Source: Anabaena cylindrica PCC 7122 (GTDB taxonomy: Bacteria; Cyanobacteriota; Cyanobacteriia; Cyanobacteriales; Nostocaceae). Taken from it: a stretch of 64,000 nt of DNA. Below the pieces are notes generated by a model. The model searched no databases. It had not been told where the DNA came from and saw nothing but the letters and a program-made list of their open reading frames with translations. The position numbers were made by a program, and so were the translations under genes. Shown here piece by piece: positions 34,233-44,640 of the stretch. The stretch covers positions 4,144,001 to 4,208,000 of the forward strand of contig NC_019771.1 in the NCBI RefSeq assembly GCF_000317695.1. The letters are read 5' to 3'. How positions within the stretch are numbered: the stretch's first letter is position 1; the number at the start of each line of letters is the position of its first letter.

Positions 34233-35414
34233 CTAATTGACATTATTCGAGTAATTATGAAATTGTTTTTGGTTAATTAAAAGGTAAAAGAAAGCAGCAA
34301 TCCAAATTATACTTTGAAGAATTTTCGCAAATGGTAAATCCATAGATTTACCAGGAAGTAATAAACTCAAGAGAACCAAGATTAATATCAAAATATTTGA
34401 TTTATTTGGCTTATGAAAAGCTAAACTTATTATTGCTAATAATACAAAAACTAACATCACATTATCATAAATTAAATGATAAGTACATAATCTACCCATA
34501 ACAGAAGCAATAGCAAAGAAAAACAGTAGAGAATTATCCTTAAATAAATAAAAGATGCCTAAAATTATAGCAGTAGCAAGTACAGCTAAGAATATTGTTG
34601 CTACAAGTGGGTTAATACCAAAATTGGTAAAAATATTAATTGCCGAATATCCTGTACTAACATAATATTGTGAAACTTTCACCATTTTCTCAATCATATA
34701 AATAGGAGAAGTTTGGGTAACAATTCCAATGCTATAACTAGCAATAACTAGATAAAGACAGCAAGCCAATACAGCATCAAAATTTTTACGAATAATTACA
34801 ATAAAAAAATACAGTGCCGAAATACTAGGTTTAACTAAAGCTAGTCCTAAAAACAAACCTGCTGATAAATTATGGTTTTTTTTCAATAGCCAAAACACCC
34901 CAATTAATAAAGCATTAATAATAATGCCATATTGACCAAGACCTAGAGTAGTAGAATGACTGCTAATTGATAAACAAGCAACTACTGTAAACCAGCTTTT
35001 TAATTTACCATAAGGTTTGCCAATTTGATATGCAAAAATGGCTAATATGACTAAGGATATAGTATTCAATAAAGCATGATACCAGCGCGTTAATTCCCAA
35101 GAAATAGGTGGGAAAAATATGAACCCTGTGAAAAAAGCCCAAGGTGGATATCCCCCAGATGTCACAGCACCTAGTTGGGGATCTATCAACAGCGAACCTT
35201 TGGTAATATCATAAGGATATAAACCTCGATATATATATTGTTGTTCTTGCCAACGAGAATGTAAATCTCCTGCACCAATTTCATCTATTATTAAGTAATA
35301 AAACCCTCTGAACAAATAAGCGAAACAGAGTAAACTCAAAACGAGTGACAGGCTAAATATAATTTTTGGAGGATTGAACTTTTTCAAAAAAACTGCAATT
35401 GCTTGGTTATTCAT
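34233..35414 (-). CDS. GT87-family (DUF2029) membrane glycosyltransferase
   Basis: The protein has 393 residues and about 10 hydrophobic helices, with short loops. The first periplasmic loop has the acid-containing segment GAGDLHSRWQEQQYIYRGLYP and PPWAFFTG, as in GT87 (polyprenyl-phosphate-sugar-dependent mannosyltransferases). It would transfer a sugar from a lipid donor on the outer face of the membrane. It is the last gene of the minus-strand polysaccharide locus. Confidence 0.75.
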   Translation of the reverse strand: MNNQAIAVFLKKFNPPKIIFSLSLVLSLLCFAYLFRGFYYLIIDEIGAGDLHSRWQEQQYIYRGLYPYDITKGSLLIDPQLGAVTSGGYPPWAFFTGFIFFPPISWELTRWYHALLNTISLVILAIFAYQIGKPYGKLKSWFTVVACLSISSHSTTLGLGQYGIIINALLIGVFWLLKKNHNLSAGLFLGLALVKPSISALYFFIVIIRKNFDAVLACCLYLVIASYSIGIVTQTSPIYMIEKMVKVSQYYVSTGYSAINIFTNFGINPLVATIFLAVLATAIILGIFYLFKDNSLLFFFAIASVMGRLCTYHLIYDNVMLVFVLLAIISLAFHKPNKSNILILILVLLSLLLPGKSMDLPFAKILQSIIWIAAFFYLLINQKQFHNYSNNVN

Positions 35415-35561
35415 TGGAAAAAAATATTTGGCTCTACCAAACTTAGTAAGCGAAACTAACCAAAATAGAGAACTCTTAACAAGAAAAAAGGGTTTCAGTG
35501 TGTACTGAGTCTTGTATGGCTACTCCGCATAAGCTATCAATAATCAAATAGGAATCCTATA

Positions 35562-36428
35562 TCAAGAGTTGAGATTGAGAAATTTGTGAACAAACCGCTT
35601 TAAAAAGTTGGCAGGACGAGCAGGTGCTAGTGGTAGATTATCAACAAGTGTTTCGTTTTTTTCAGTAGTAACATGAAGGGATTCAGTAGTGAACTGAGAG
35701 CAGATAGTGTCAAATAGTCTTTCCTTTTTAGCAGCGAGAATACCCCAGTAATAGCCATTGGCATATTCAACAATTTCCACGCTTTGGAAATATTTCTTAA
35801 ACAGTTCAACCATGTATTCCATTTGCGGAACAAGCATATTATCATGGCGTTTACCACTAGCCTCAATCCAAGACCATATCACTCCAGTAACTAAGATTTT
35901 TCCTCCATAAGCTGGAGCATCTTCAGTTGCAACATAGGGAACATTTGTCTGTCCACTGTAGAGATTTTTAGAAGGATTACAAATAGGCATAAAACAAAAA
36001 CCATCATCAGTCAACCAATGACATATATTTTCAATCAAAGTTTCAATTTCTGATATTGATTCTGCAAAGCTATAAGCCCACCACATTGAGGAGATAACAT
36101 CCCATTCTCCTTTTTTAAACAGAGATTTATCTCTAAAATTACCTTGAATTAAGGGAATATCAGGATTTTTTCTCCGAGAAATATTGAGCATGGCTGGTGA
36201 GATATCTAAACCTGCTTTCTTTACTTCTGGAAAACAACTGAGATAGTACCCTGTACCACAGGCAACATCTAACCAACGAGCTTCAGTACCTTTCTCACTC
36301 AAAAGCTGTGTTAATATTTTTAGTTCATGCTTTGTTTTTGTCTGGGAATGAATGTCCGTTAGAAATGCTTCATTATAAGCCTCTGCATAGACTTCATCAT
36401 AAGTTTCTAGCACTTGTTCAATTTTCAT
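35562..36428 (-). CDS. Class I SAM-dependent methyltransferase
   Basis: The protein has 288 residues. Motif I is LDVACGTGYYLSCFP, preceded by a 50-residue helical cap, and acidic loop II is AGLDISPAMLNISRR. Then come IQGNFRDK and WDVISSMWWAYSF. The second half (about 150-285) is an insertion-rich substrate domain. The location inside a glycosyltransferase cluster suggests it methylates a sugar or lipid-linked intermediate (inference). Confidence 0.82.
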   Translation of the reverse strand: MKIEQVLETYDEVYAEAYNEAFLTDIHSQTKTKHELKILTQLLSEKGTEARWLDVACGTGYYLSCFPEVKKAGLDISPAMLNISRRKNPDIPLIQGNFRDKSLFKKGEWDVISSMWWAYSFAESISEIETLIENICHWLTDDGFCFMPICNPSKNLYSGQTNVPYVATEDAPAYGGKILVTGVIWSWIEASGKRHDNMLVPQMEYMVELFKKYFQSVEIVEYANGYYWGILAAKKERLFDTICSQFTTESLHVTTEKNETLVDNLPLAPARPANFLKRFVHKFLNLNS

Positions 36429-36512
36429 CTTTACCTCTGCTGAAATTTGTTTTTATATGACAAATTATATGCTGTAACTAGTCCCTGAAATTAATTATCA
36501 GGTGCTACTGAA

Positions 36513-37568
36513 TTACAATTTAACATGGCTGTTGTGATTACGAAATTTGTTAGGAATTTCCCATCTTAATAAACCCCAGAAATCTTTCATCCACCACCAT
36601 ATGCGTGAATAGTAAAATAATAAGTGAAATCCCAAAATAATTAAATTCGTAGGATCTTGACAACTGGACAAAGCCAGGAAGCTCAAGGGATAGAACACAT
36701 CGTAGTATTCAAATAGAAAAAGTCTGTGTTTATTAGTAGGTTCAATAATGACAATTGATAATTTCCAGAAGTAGTATCTGAGGAATTCTGTGAAAAAATA
36801 AATGCCTATAAAAATCCAGCCGAAAACATTATTAGAAAGCAGTAATATTACCAGCAGCGATAAAAACTCAATTGGGAAAACAACCCATTTACCAAGTCTT
36901 TGCAAAGTTTGTTTAGAAGTATTGACAGCAAATGTATTAATACCGGCAAGATGATCATTCTCAAAATCAAGTATTTGATGCCAAAGAATGCTCCTCAATC
37001 CTAATGCAAATGCCCAAATAGCAATCATCGTTAGCCATGTTGCGGATAGGGGCTTATCAGTATTGTGAGCAATTAAAAATATGGACAATATTTGCGGTAC
37101 AAGACTTTCTCCCATTGCAATTGCTAACCCCCCCCAAATACCCCGGTTTTTCAGACGGATAGGTGGTACTGAGTAAACAGTGAAGAGTAGCCAGTTGCCT
37201 ATGTAAAAGCACAACGCTAGAGGGACTTGAATTAGTAGTCCTGAGACGATAAGACCTAGTACGATACAACCAATCATAGCCAAAGCTATGAGGAATTTAG
37301 ATCTCCCTATAAAGTAGTTTGCTTTGCCACTGATTTGATCTTCTTCTTGATCACATATATTGTTAATTAAACTCGCGTAGCTTGCACCAATCACTAAAGC
37401 AAACAGGAGAAATAACAGCGTACTCCAAAGCGAAATTAAAGATATGTTGAGAATTGCCGCCGTAGCATAAGCAGTTCCCAAAACTGGAGCCAGTTTGTAT
37501 GACCACCATTCTTTCGCTCGAACGAGTTTGATAAGCTGTTGAAAACGATTTAGGGTTTGTTGATTCAT
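36513..37568 (-). CDS. UbiA-family prenyltransferase
   Basis: The protein has 351 residues and eight or nine membrane helices. The first Asp-rich motif is NNICDQEEDQISGK (N-x3-D-x3-D form) and the second is HQILDFENDHLAG, both needed to hold the Mg-pyrophosphate. UbiA enzymes join polyprenyl (or phytyl) groups to aromatic or sugar-phosphate acceptors. Beside a GT87 and an exporter, a role in making a polyprenyl-linked sugar donor is possible, as for decaprenyl-phosphate phosphoribosyltransferase (inference). ATG 37568. Confidence 0.82.
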   Translation of the reverse strand: MNQQTLNRFQQLIKLVRAKEWWSYKLAPVLGTAYATAAILNISLISLWSTLLFLLFALVIGASYASLINNICDQEEDQISGKANYFIGRSKFLIALAMIGCIVLGLIVSGLLIQVPLALCFYIGNWLLFTVYSVPPIRLKNRGIWGGLAIAMGESLVPQILSIFLIAHNTDKPLSATWLTMIAIWAFALGLRSILWHQILDFENDHLAGINTFAVNTSKQTLQRLGKWVVFPIEFLSLLVILLLSNNVFGWIFIGIYFFTEFLRYYFWKLSIVIIEPTNKHRLFLFEYYDVFYPLSFLALSSCQDPTNLIILGFHLLFYYSRIWWWMKDFWGLLRWEIPNKFRNHNSHVKL

Positions 37569-37656
37569 GAAGACAATCCTGTCTACATCAAGGGTTTATG
37601 AATGAAATTAGATTTTTGTTTGCTACTTCAAATAAATATTAGTTTCCCAAAAGCTT

Positions 37657-38937
37657 TTACTTCCATTCGGTAGGAATATGGAATAGGTATTTATAACTTC
37701 TAGCAAAATTTATTTCGAGATTATTGAATCCTTTTACTTCAAAATAGAATGGCTTTTCTTGGTATCCTTTCATGCCTAATATATCATAAGTACCATTTTC
37801 TACTATCGCTACTTTTAATTGATATTTTCCTGGCAAAAGTGGTATTTTATCTACCACGCAATAAAATTTATTTTGTCCTTTTTTGAGTTGATAACATTCC
37901 TCACCAAACTTCCCGTTCATCATTGCCATTGGAAATAGTTCATCTTGCCCTAAAGAAAAATGAATCATCACGGGATAGCTATGAACTTGTGAATTGCAAA
38001 TCATCTGAAATTGAACTTTACTTCCTGGAGTAATTTCTTTTCCATCTACGGCAGTTATTTCCACTTGCTCAATTTCTACTAAGCCAAATTTTTCTCCAGG
38101 TAGTAAATCTTCATCTATTTGTTGGGTAACTTTCTCGCTTTCAATATTTAATGAAACTGGATGAGAATCATTTTCTTTTGCCTGCATCAATTCAGTATAT
38201 GTGTAAATTATTTGATCAGGTTCACCAGAGTCATAAACTTGTCCTTGCTCAAAAATAATTACACGCTGACAAAGAGATTGTATTTGATACATTTCATGAG
38301 AAACCAGTAATATTGCTCCACCATTTTTAATATAGTCCCGGAGATAATTCTGAAACCTCTGTTGAAAGCGAATATCTCCGCCTCCTAAAGCTTCATCTAT
38401 AATAAAAACGTCTGGTTGTAATTGAGTATAAATAGAAAATCCTAACCTCAGTCGCATTCCTGTACTGTATGTACCGACAGGTGCATCAATAAAGTTTTGA
38501 ATACCTGAATAGTCAATAATATCATTAATCTTATTTTTGATGAGGTTCTCACTTACTCCGTACATTGATAATAGATTATATATATTTTCTCGCCCCGTTT
38601 GAAAGGAATTTAATCCAGCTTGACCATCTATCATAATAACTCGATTAGTATGCCATATAACCTGACCCAGCGTAGGGCGTAAAATTCCCGTGATTAAGTT
38701 AACTAATGTACTTTTGCCAGCACCATTATGTCCAATTAACCCTAGAACTTCACCTGCTCTGAGTTGTAGATTGACATCATAAATAGACCAAAATTCACCA
38801 GGTCGTAGACAATTTTCTCCTTCTGGTTTGCGGCGAAATTCCCAAAAAATATCTTTGATTGTGTAATTGAGTGATAACGTGGGATCACGACAAAATCGTT
38901 TTGATAAATGCTTTGTTTCTAACAGGATTTTTTTCAT
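37657..38937 (-). CDS. wzt: Polysaccharide ABC exporter ATPase (Wzt/TagH-like) with C-terminal substrate domain
   Basis: The protein has 426 residues. The nucleotide-binding domain (1-245) has Walker A GLIGHNGAGKSTLVNLI, the signature YSTGMRLRLGFSI and Walker B VFIIDEALGGGD. Residues 280-426 form a beta-sandwich of the Wzt C-terminal type, which recognises the glycan end. It sits 3 bp from the permease gene and forms the exporter with it. The long N-terminus before the Walker A (about 70 residues) is typical of the family. Confidence 0.9.
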   Translation of the reverse strand: MKKILLETKHLSKRFCRDPTLSLNYTIKDIFWEFRRKPEGENCLRPGEFWSIYDVNLQLRAGEVLGLIGHNGAGKSTLVNLITGILRPTLGQVIWHTNRVIMIDGQAGLNSFQTGRENIYNLLSMYGVSENLIKNKINDIIDYSGIQNFIDAPVGTYSTGMRLRLGFSIYTQLQPDVFIIDEALGGGDIRFQQRFQNYLRDYIKNGGAILLVSHEMYQIQSLCQRVIIFEQGQVYDSGEPDQIIYTYTELMQAKENDSHPVSLNIESEKVTQQIDEDLLPGEKFGLVEIEQVEITAVDGKEITPGSKVQFQMICNSQVHSYPVMIHFSLGQDELFPMAMMNGKFGEECYQLKKGQNKFYCVVDKIPLLPGKYQLKVAIVENGTYDILGMKGYQEKPFYFEVKGFNNLEINFARSYKYLFHIPTEWK

Positions 38938-38940
38938 AAT

Positions 38941-39831
38941 TTAATTAAGCGATCGCTCGATTATATAAGGTAAGCATAAACGACAAAATAACCAGCTTAC
39001 TAAAAGCAATATTATAGTCATGGGTAGTAATATGAATAAAGCTAAAATATTGACTGTACCCACACCATAAGCTAGAAATCTTGTCCCTTCAAATAGATAG
39101 GTAAGTGGATTTAATTGATGTAAAGAATAAAGCCAATTCCCTGGTTGCATAGCTACAAACACAGGAGTAACAAGAAATAGAACCCAAGGGAAAAACTGCA
39201 TGACATTTTCTAAATCCTTACTTAAAGCATTCCAAGGAGCTAATAATAAACCCAATCCAGAGCCGAAACTAATAATTGAGGCAATACCCAAGAAAGCGAG
39301 AGGGAATGTCAAAGCAGGAGAAATATTAAAAACTAAGAGAATAGCAATCAACACTGGCAGACGCATCAAGAAGCCAAAGGTGGATTCTGCCAAACCAGCC
39401 ATCATGATAGCTTCTAGGGGAATTTTTTGTCTGACCAATAAGTGAATATATTGATTAAGTGAAACGCGCTGAATATTTAAAGCTTCCAGAAACGTTTGCG
39501 CCATAATTAGCCCAAAGATACCATAAACTTGTGGTGGAACTGTACCTGCAATTAAAATAGAAATGCCATCCCTCTGTCCCAATGTCAGTAAAATTGCTAT
39601 TAACGCTGAAGGTACAAATGCCCAAAATAGCCCAAGAGACGAATAACGATAACGCTGGGCTATATTTTGTAAAAATAGCCGTTTAGCAAATGCTGATGAT
39701 GAGCGTAAATCTAGCCATGCACCTATCAGAAATCCTCTGATTGAAAATAGCTGACTCCTACCACTGTTAATCTTCACAAAACCAGACAAATCACTACTAA
39801 TTTCATCAGTCTGAGAAGGACGCAAATTCAT
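38941..39831 (-). CDS. wzm: Polysaccharide ABC exporter permease (Wzm/TagG-like, ABC2 type)
   Basis: The protein has 296 residues. A cytoplasmic N-terminus is followed by six hydrophobic helices, with the ABC2 membrane motif FLQNIAQRYRYSSLGLFWAF before helix 1 and LNPLTYLFEGTRFL near helix 5. It exports lipid-linked glycans together with the adjacent ATPase. Its start overlaps the preceding glycosyltransferase gene by 4 bp, which shows tight operon structure. Confidence 0.88.
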   Translation of the reverse strand: MNLRPSQTDEISSDLSGFVKINSGRSQLFSIRGFLIGAWLDLRSSSAFAKRLFLQNIAQRYRYSSLGLFWAFVPSALIAILLTLGQRDGISILIAGTVPPQVYGIFGLIMAQTFLEALNIQRVSLNQYIHLLVRQKIPLEAIMMAGLAESTFGFLMRLPVLIAILLVFNISPALTFPLAFLGIASIISFGSGLGLLLAPWNALSKDLENVMQFFPWVLFLVTPVFVAMQPGNWLYSLHQLNPLTYLFEGTRFLAYGVGTVNILALFILLPMTIILLLVSWLFCRLCLPYIIERSLN

Positions 39832-41099
39832 GTTCTTGCTCCTTTATGTGCAGAATTAACTTCCAGAGTAGATAGTTGCAGCAACTTATCAGCAAATAAT
39901 CTCTCTGGGTCTTTAGGAATCTGCTTGCGAATAGATATGGATGCTTGCGTACCCATATTTTCCCATTCATCAGAACGCTGCCAAGCTCGTTCTAAAGCTT
40001 CATCAATCGCAGCAAAAGAAGTTCCCTTGGCTATAAAACCTGTGATATTATCCTCTAGCACTTCTGGAATTCCTCCCACATTCGTTGTAATTGCTATCCG
40101 GCCACACATCATTGCTTCCACCAACGTGATCGGCAATCCCTCTGCACGGGAAGGTAAAATTAAAGCATGATAATCTTGCCAAACACTCTCAATATTCTCC
40201 ACAAAGCCTGGAAAATTTACATTTTTTAAACCTAATAAATTTGCCATATCTATTAAAGTGTCTCGATTAGCACCTTCCCCAAAAAATGACACTTGTAAAT
40301 TGCGGTACTTCCACTTTTCCTGAGCTAAAACCTCTAAGAGAATATCCTGGCCTTTATCTACTAACCACAAACGGCCAACACAAGCTAATTTAAAACAATT
40401 ATCTTTAATTTCTGGCCAAGGTAAAGATTCGGTGGCAGATGTTAGATAGGGATTTCTGACAACTTCTGCATGGGAAAGACCTTGACCTAACTGCATCTGA
40501 GTTAAAAATAGATTATGCTCAGAAACAAAAAAACAGCGTTTTGCTTGTTGAAATACTTTTCGCATCATGGGACGTAAAGCATCAACTGGCCAGATATGAT
40601 GACTTGCTTTGTGAGAAAGCATCACATAGGGTAATTTAAGTTCCAGACAAATATCTCCATAGTTTAATCCATCAAAATTATCTCCTTGGGAAATTACCAC
40701 CAAAGAAGGTTTGATTCGTCTCAAAGTCTGTAATATAAAAGTTCGCTGTGGGTCTGTGTGAATAAAATACCAGCTTGCCGGTAGAGGTAAAAACTTCAGT
40801 AGTCTAACTAGATGGTATATACATTTGAAAACAAAATGTTTTATCCCCATCAAACGTAAAGAATTTAGAGCAATCACCTTAACTCCAGCAGCTTGTAATT
40901 CTAAAATGCGGGGATGATCACTAATTTGTAATTTGAAGACATGAACTTCATGTCCTTGTTGCTTTAGGTATTTAGCAGTTGCTGCTAAAAGTTCTTCACT
41001 ACCACCCCACACATCAAAACAAGAGCTAATAAATACAAAACAACCAACCTGTGTGGGATAAGAATGGTTATTGATGGTGCGGATAGTTTCTGTTAACAT
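39828..41099 (-). CDS. GT4-family glycosyltransferase (copy 1 of a tandem pair)
   Basis: The protein has 423 residues with a GT-B fold. The N-terminal acceptor domain has SSCFDVWGGSEELLAATAKYL. The C-terminal donor domain has KLACVGRLWLVDKGQD, VSFFGEGANRD, LILPSRAEGLPITLVEAMMCGR and GGIPEVLEDNITGF, the last holding the EX7E-type acids. It is clearly paralogous to the next gene (41188-42396), sharing AEVVRNP and GLKNV.FPGFV blocks. It overlaps wzm. Confidence 0.9.
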   Translation of the reverse strand: MLTETIRTINNHSYPTQVGCFVFISSCFDVWGGSEELLAATAKYLKQQGHEVHVFKLQISDHPRILELQAAGVKVIALNSLRLMGIKHFVFKCIYHLVRLLKFLPLPASWYFIHTDPQRTFILQTLRRIKPSLVVISQGDNFDGLNYGDICLELKLPYVMLSHKASHHIWPVDALRPMMRKVFQQAKRCFFVSEHNLFLTQMQLGQGLSHAEVVRNPYLTSATESLPWPEIKDNCFKLACVGRLWLVDKGQDILLEVLAQEKWKYRNLQVSFFGEGANRDTLIDMANLLGLKNVNFPGFVENIESVWQDYHALILPSRAEGLPITLVEAMMCGRIAITTNVGGIPEVLEDNITGFIAKGTSFAAIDEALERAWQRSDEWENMGTQASISIRKQIPKDPERLFADKLLQLSTLEVNSAHKGART

Positions 41100-41187
41100 T
41101 AAAGGCTAAAAAAGTGGATGATTTTCAAAAAATATAGGTTGGACTATTGCAATCACGATGAGTTAATGTGTTCTGGAAAGAAACTTG

Positions 41188-42396
41188 CTATAACAGTTCA
41201 GAACTTTGGCATAATTGCACCAACTTATCTGCAAATACCTGTTCTGGCTGGGGTGGAATCAGCTTGCGAATAGATATAGATGCTTCCTTGCCAATATTTT
41301 CCCACTCATAACGACGTTGCCAAGCTCGTTCTAACACTTTGTCAATTTCTTGAAAACAAGCACCGGCAGCTATAAAGCCAGTAACCTCATCTTCTAAAAT
41401 CTCTGCCATACCTCCTACATCTGTAACAATTCCTGGTCTACCACACATCATTGCTTCCACTAAAGCTATGGGTAAACCTTCTGCACGAGAAGGCATAATT
41501 AGGGCATGATGATGATACCAAATATTTAAAATATTGTTGACAAATCCAGGGAAACTCACATTTTTTAGTCCCAAAAGTTTGGTCATATCTATCAGTGCAT
41601 CTCGATCAACTCCCTCTCCGAAAAAAGAGATATGTAAATGACGATTTTGCCACTTATCTTGAGCTAGAACTCTTAATAATACATCTTGCCCTTTATCTAA
41701 AATCCACAACCGTGCAACACAAGCAATTTTAAAATAATCATTTTCTGGTTGGGGATAAGGTAATGCTTCTGGAATTATAGCTTGATGGGGATTTCTGACA
41801 ACTTCCGCATTCGTCAAACTGTAGCCTATTTGAGCTTCTGTTAAGGATAAATTATGTTGGGAAACAAAGAAGCAAAACTTTGCTTGTCGATACACATCCT
41901 GCATTATTTGACGTTTTATTCCATGTGGCCAAACTGGGTCTGATGCTTTGTGACTAATAATGATATATGGTAAATTCAGTTCCAGACAAATTTTAGCGAT
42001 TTCTACACCATCATAATTTTCTCCTTGAGAAATTATGACTAGAGATGGTTGTCGGTTTTTGAATAGCCGATGGTTATTTTTATATTTGAACAGTTTTATG
42101 GTTTTTACAAAAAATTGAATATTGATCAAAAAGCTTAACTTACGAAGCACTTGAACTAAAAAATGAATATTTTTTACCTCAATTCCATCTGCTTTTAATT
42201 CTTGAATGTGGTTATTTTTGGGGACGCGATTCTTCAAAGCATGGACTGTGAAACCTTGTCTTTTTAAATATCTAGCCGATTCAAACCATAGTTCTTCACT
42301 GCCACCCCAGTATTCACAAGAGCTAATAAAAATGAATGTCAAAGACTTATTAAGCTGTCTGACAACTATTGGATTGGGAGAAGGAAATGTTAACAT
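41188..42396 (-). CDS. GT4-family glycosyltransferase (copy 2 of a tandem pair)
   Basis: The protein has 402 residues and the same architecture as its neighbour: SSCEYWGGSEELWFESARYL at the N-terminus; IACVARLWILDKGQDVLLRV, SFFGEGVDRDALIDMTKLLG, LIMPSRAEGLPIALVEAMMC and GGMAEILEDEVTGFI in the donor domain. It probably arose by gene duplication and specialised for another linkage. ATG 42396. Confidence 0.9.
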   Translation of the reverse strand: MLTFPSPNPIVVRQLNKSLTFIFISSCEYWGGSEELWFESARYLKRQGFTVHALKNRVPKNNHIQELKADGIEVKNIHFLVQVLRKLSFLINIQFFVKTIKLFKYKNNHRLFKNRQPSLVIISQGENYDGVEIAKICLELNLPYIIISHKASDPVWPHGIKRQIMQDVYRQAKFCFFVSQHNLSLTEAQIGYSLTNAEVVRNPHQAIIPEALPYPQPENDYFKIACVARLWILDKGQDVLLRVLAQDKWQNRHLHISFFGEGVDRDALIDMTKLLGLKNVSFPGFVNNILNIWYHHHALIMPSRAEGLPIALVEAMMCGRPGIVTDVGGMAEILEDEVTGFIAAGACFQEIDKVLERAWQRRYEWENIGKEASISIRKLIPPQPEQVFADKLVQLCQSSELL

Positions 42397-42558
42397 TGAT
42401 TGCCTGATTGGATTTTTTTTAATAGAATATCATCAAAATGTTTGGGAAATTGGTTAATTATCAAATAGATAGGTATTTTGGTATTAGCTGAATACTTAAT
42501 ATAGGAAATAAGTAAAAATTTCAGTTTATCTGCTTTAATAAGCTAGAAAATTCCAGTC

Positions 42559-43737
42559 TCAAATTATACATAAATTCTGATATAATTCTAAAAATTTATC
42601 TACATAAATGTCTTGACTATAGTGAGTTTTAGCTACTTCTCTTGCTTTTTTACCCATCTGTTCTGCTAATTCCCGATTTTGTAATATCCGCAACAAGGCA
42701 GCAGCTAAAACTTGATAATTTCCCGGTGGCACTATCAAACCTGTTTCATTATTTTGAACAATCTCCGGCAAACCACCAGAGGCACTAACTATAACTGCTG
42801 TTCCGCGTATCATTGCTTCAATGACAACCGTACCAAACGGTTCTGGCCAAATAGAGGGAACTACCTGTACCCAAGCTGTAGAGAATAATTTCTCTATCTC
42901 CAATCGTGACATTAATCCAGGCATAAAAACATTGGCGGTAATATTTAAGTCAATGATCTGTTGTTTTAAAACTTCTTTTTCTGCTCCATCTCCCACTAGC
43001 AATAACCTGGCTTCTGGTATCTGATTGACTACGAGAGCGATCGCTTTTAATAATACCTCTGCTCCCTTTTCTTTTACTAATCGTCCGGCAAATGCTACTG
43101 TTGGCGGTAATGTCAGGGGAGGACGTTGGGGTTGAATTGGTGTACCATGCCAAACTATCTCGACGGAATTTATACCTGCCCCCATTAAATGCTGTTTTAC
43201 GGCTTGACTAGGGGCTACAAATAAGTTGAAGGCATTACTCCAACGTTGCCACAATTTCATTTGTATCATTAATGGCAACCAATCCCATAAAGGTAAGCAA
43301 TGATTCTGATAACAAGGCATACCCATTTTTACTTGGCAAGCTGTTCCGTTAGGTAGGATTTTAGTCCCAGTGGGACAAATAGACCGATACCAAACTGCAT
43401 AGTAAAGACTTGGTACATTTTTGAGTAGAGGTAGTATTAAGGGTGAAAGTTGAGTTAAAAATATCGTTACGTGAACTACATCAGGTTGAAATTCTGCTAG
43501 GACTTGTCTTAATTTTCCAAAAGCCCAAAAGTTAGCTGTTTGCAGTAATGTCCGAAAACTAGATGTTGTGCCAAAACAACGATAATCAGCTTGGCTTTCG
43601 GCATTCATAGGACGGGCAGAACTGGCAAATAAACGGGCATCATGACCACGCGATCGCAATCCATCTCTAAGTGCAATAGTTAGTATTTCAGCCCCTCCTG
43701 TTGGGGTAGCATAGTCAGTAATTAACAGAATTTTCAT
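42559..43737 (-). CDS. GT4-family glycosyltransferase
   Basis: The protein has 392 residues. It begins MKILLITDYATPTGGAEILT (glycine loop of the acceptor domain). The donor domain has VAFAGRLVKEKGAEVLLKAI, LLLVGDGAEKEVLKQ and VPSIWPEPFGTVVIEAMIRG with GGLPEIVQNNETGLIVP. It is distinct from the adjacent paralogous pair and has several cysteines in the central region (about 130-170). Sugar specificity is unknown. Confidence 0.9.
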   Translation of the reverse strand: MKILLITDYATPTGGAEILTIALRDGLRSRGHDARLFASSARPMNAESQADYRCFGTTSSFRTLLQTANFWAFGKLRQVLAEFQPDVVHVTIFLTQLSPLILPLLKNVPSLYYAVWYRSICPTGTKILPNGTACQVKMGMPCYQNHCLPLWDWLPLMIQMKLWQRWSNAFNLFVAPSQAVKQHLMGAGINSVEIVWHGTPIQPQRPPLTLPPTVAFAGRLVKEKGAEVLLKAIALVVNQIPEARLLLVGDGAEKEVLKQQIIDLNITANVFMPGLMSRLEIEKLFSTAWVQVVPSIWPEPFGTVVIEAMIRGTAVIVSASGGLPEIVQNNETGLIVPPGNYQVLAAALLRILQNRELAEQMGKKAREVAKTHYSQDIYVDKFLELYQNLCII

Positions 43738-43761
43738 GGATATTTTCTAAGTTATTGTCAA

Positions 43762-44640
43762 CTAAAAATTTGGTAATTTTGTTCTCAAAAAACCCCCAAT
43801 ATTAGCTAATTGCGAAATAAATAATAAGCCGGAAATTAAAATTTTGGATATAATTTGGTATTTTGTCGTAAATGGGTAAGCTAGTAGCTGCAAGTAAAAG
43901 CGCAATGGTTCAAATTTCAGGGATGTTTGATTACGTCGAGAGCGAATCTGATGAAAGTAAAATGCACCACAACCATAATTAAAATGCTGCCGCCAAAATT
44001 TCGTTAAATTGAGATCATGGGAATGGTATATGATTGCCTGGGGAACATAATATAAAGAATATCCATGAAATAGCCAGCGATCGCAAAACTCCCGATCCTC
44101 AGCCGCAGCTAAGGGAAAATTAATATCAAATTGTCCTACTTGGTTAAATAATTCCCTAGAAACAGCAAAATTATTAGACGCGAAAAACTGAGCTTGAGAA
44201 AAATTTATATTGTAATAATCGTAGATATAATCAATGAGTAATTGACTAGCTGTGGAGTAAGGGTTGTTTGGCAAACCGTTGATGGTTTTTCCCCCTAAAA
44301 GAGTATTTGGTTGCTTAGAAAAGGCATTTTCGAGGGCTGAAAACCAATTTGGATCGAGGGTGCAGTCATCATCAGTAAATGCTAAATATTGCCCTTTCGC
44401 TAAGTTAGCACCTGCATTCCTCGCTTTAGCAGGACCGGAGTTAGTTTGTCGGATTAAACTAATATCAAACTCGTGTTCATAGGAACTCACTAGGATATGA
44501 AGAGGATGATTGCTGCCATCATCGACAATAATAACTTCAAAATTCTCTCGTGGGTAATTGATACGAGTTAGGGAATCTAAACAATTTTTTAATCGTTCAG
44601 TACGATTGTAGGTGGGAATGATAATTGAAAATTTGTACAT
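43762..44640 (-). CDS. GT2-family glycosyltransferase
   Basis: The protein has about 292 residues from ATG 44640; a TTG two codons upstream is less likely. The GT-A core is FSIIIPTYNRTERLKNCLDS, EVIIVDDGSNHPL, ARNAGANLAKGQYLAFTDDD (DxD metal site) and AAEDREFCDRWLFHGY (catalytic ED region). The C-terminus has a hydrophobic stretch (about 240-285) that may sit on the membrane. Confidence 0.88.
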   Translation of the reverse strand: MYKFSIIIPTYNRTERLKNCLDSLTRINYPRENFEVIIVDDGSNHPLHILVSSYEHEFDISLIRQTNSGPAKARNAGANLAKGQYLAFTDDDCTLDPNWFSALENAFSKQPNTLLGGKTINGLPNNPYSTASQLLIDYIYDYYNINFSQAQFFASNNFAVSRELFNQVGQFDINFPLAAAEDREFCDRWLFHGYSLYYVPQAIIYHSHDLNLTKFWRQHFNYGCGAFYFHQIRSRRNQTSLKFEPLRFYLQLLAYPFTTKYQIISKILISGLLFISQLANIGGFLRTKLPNF

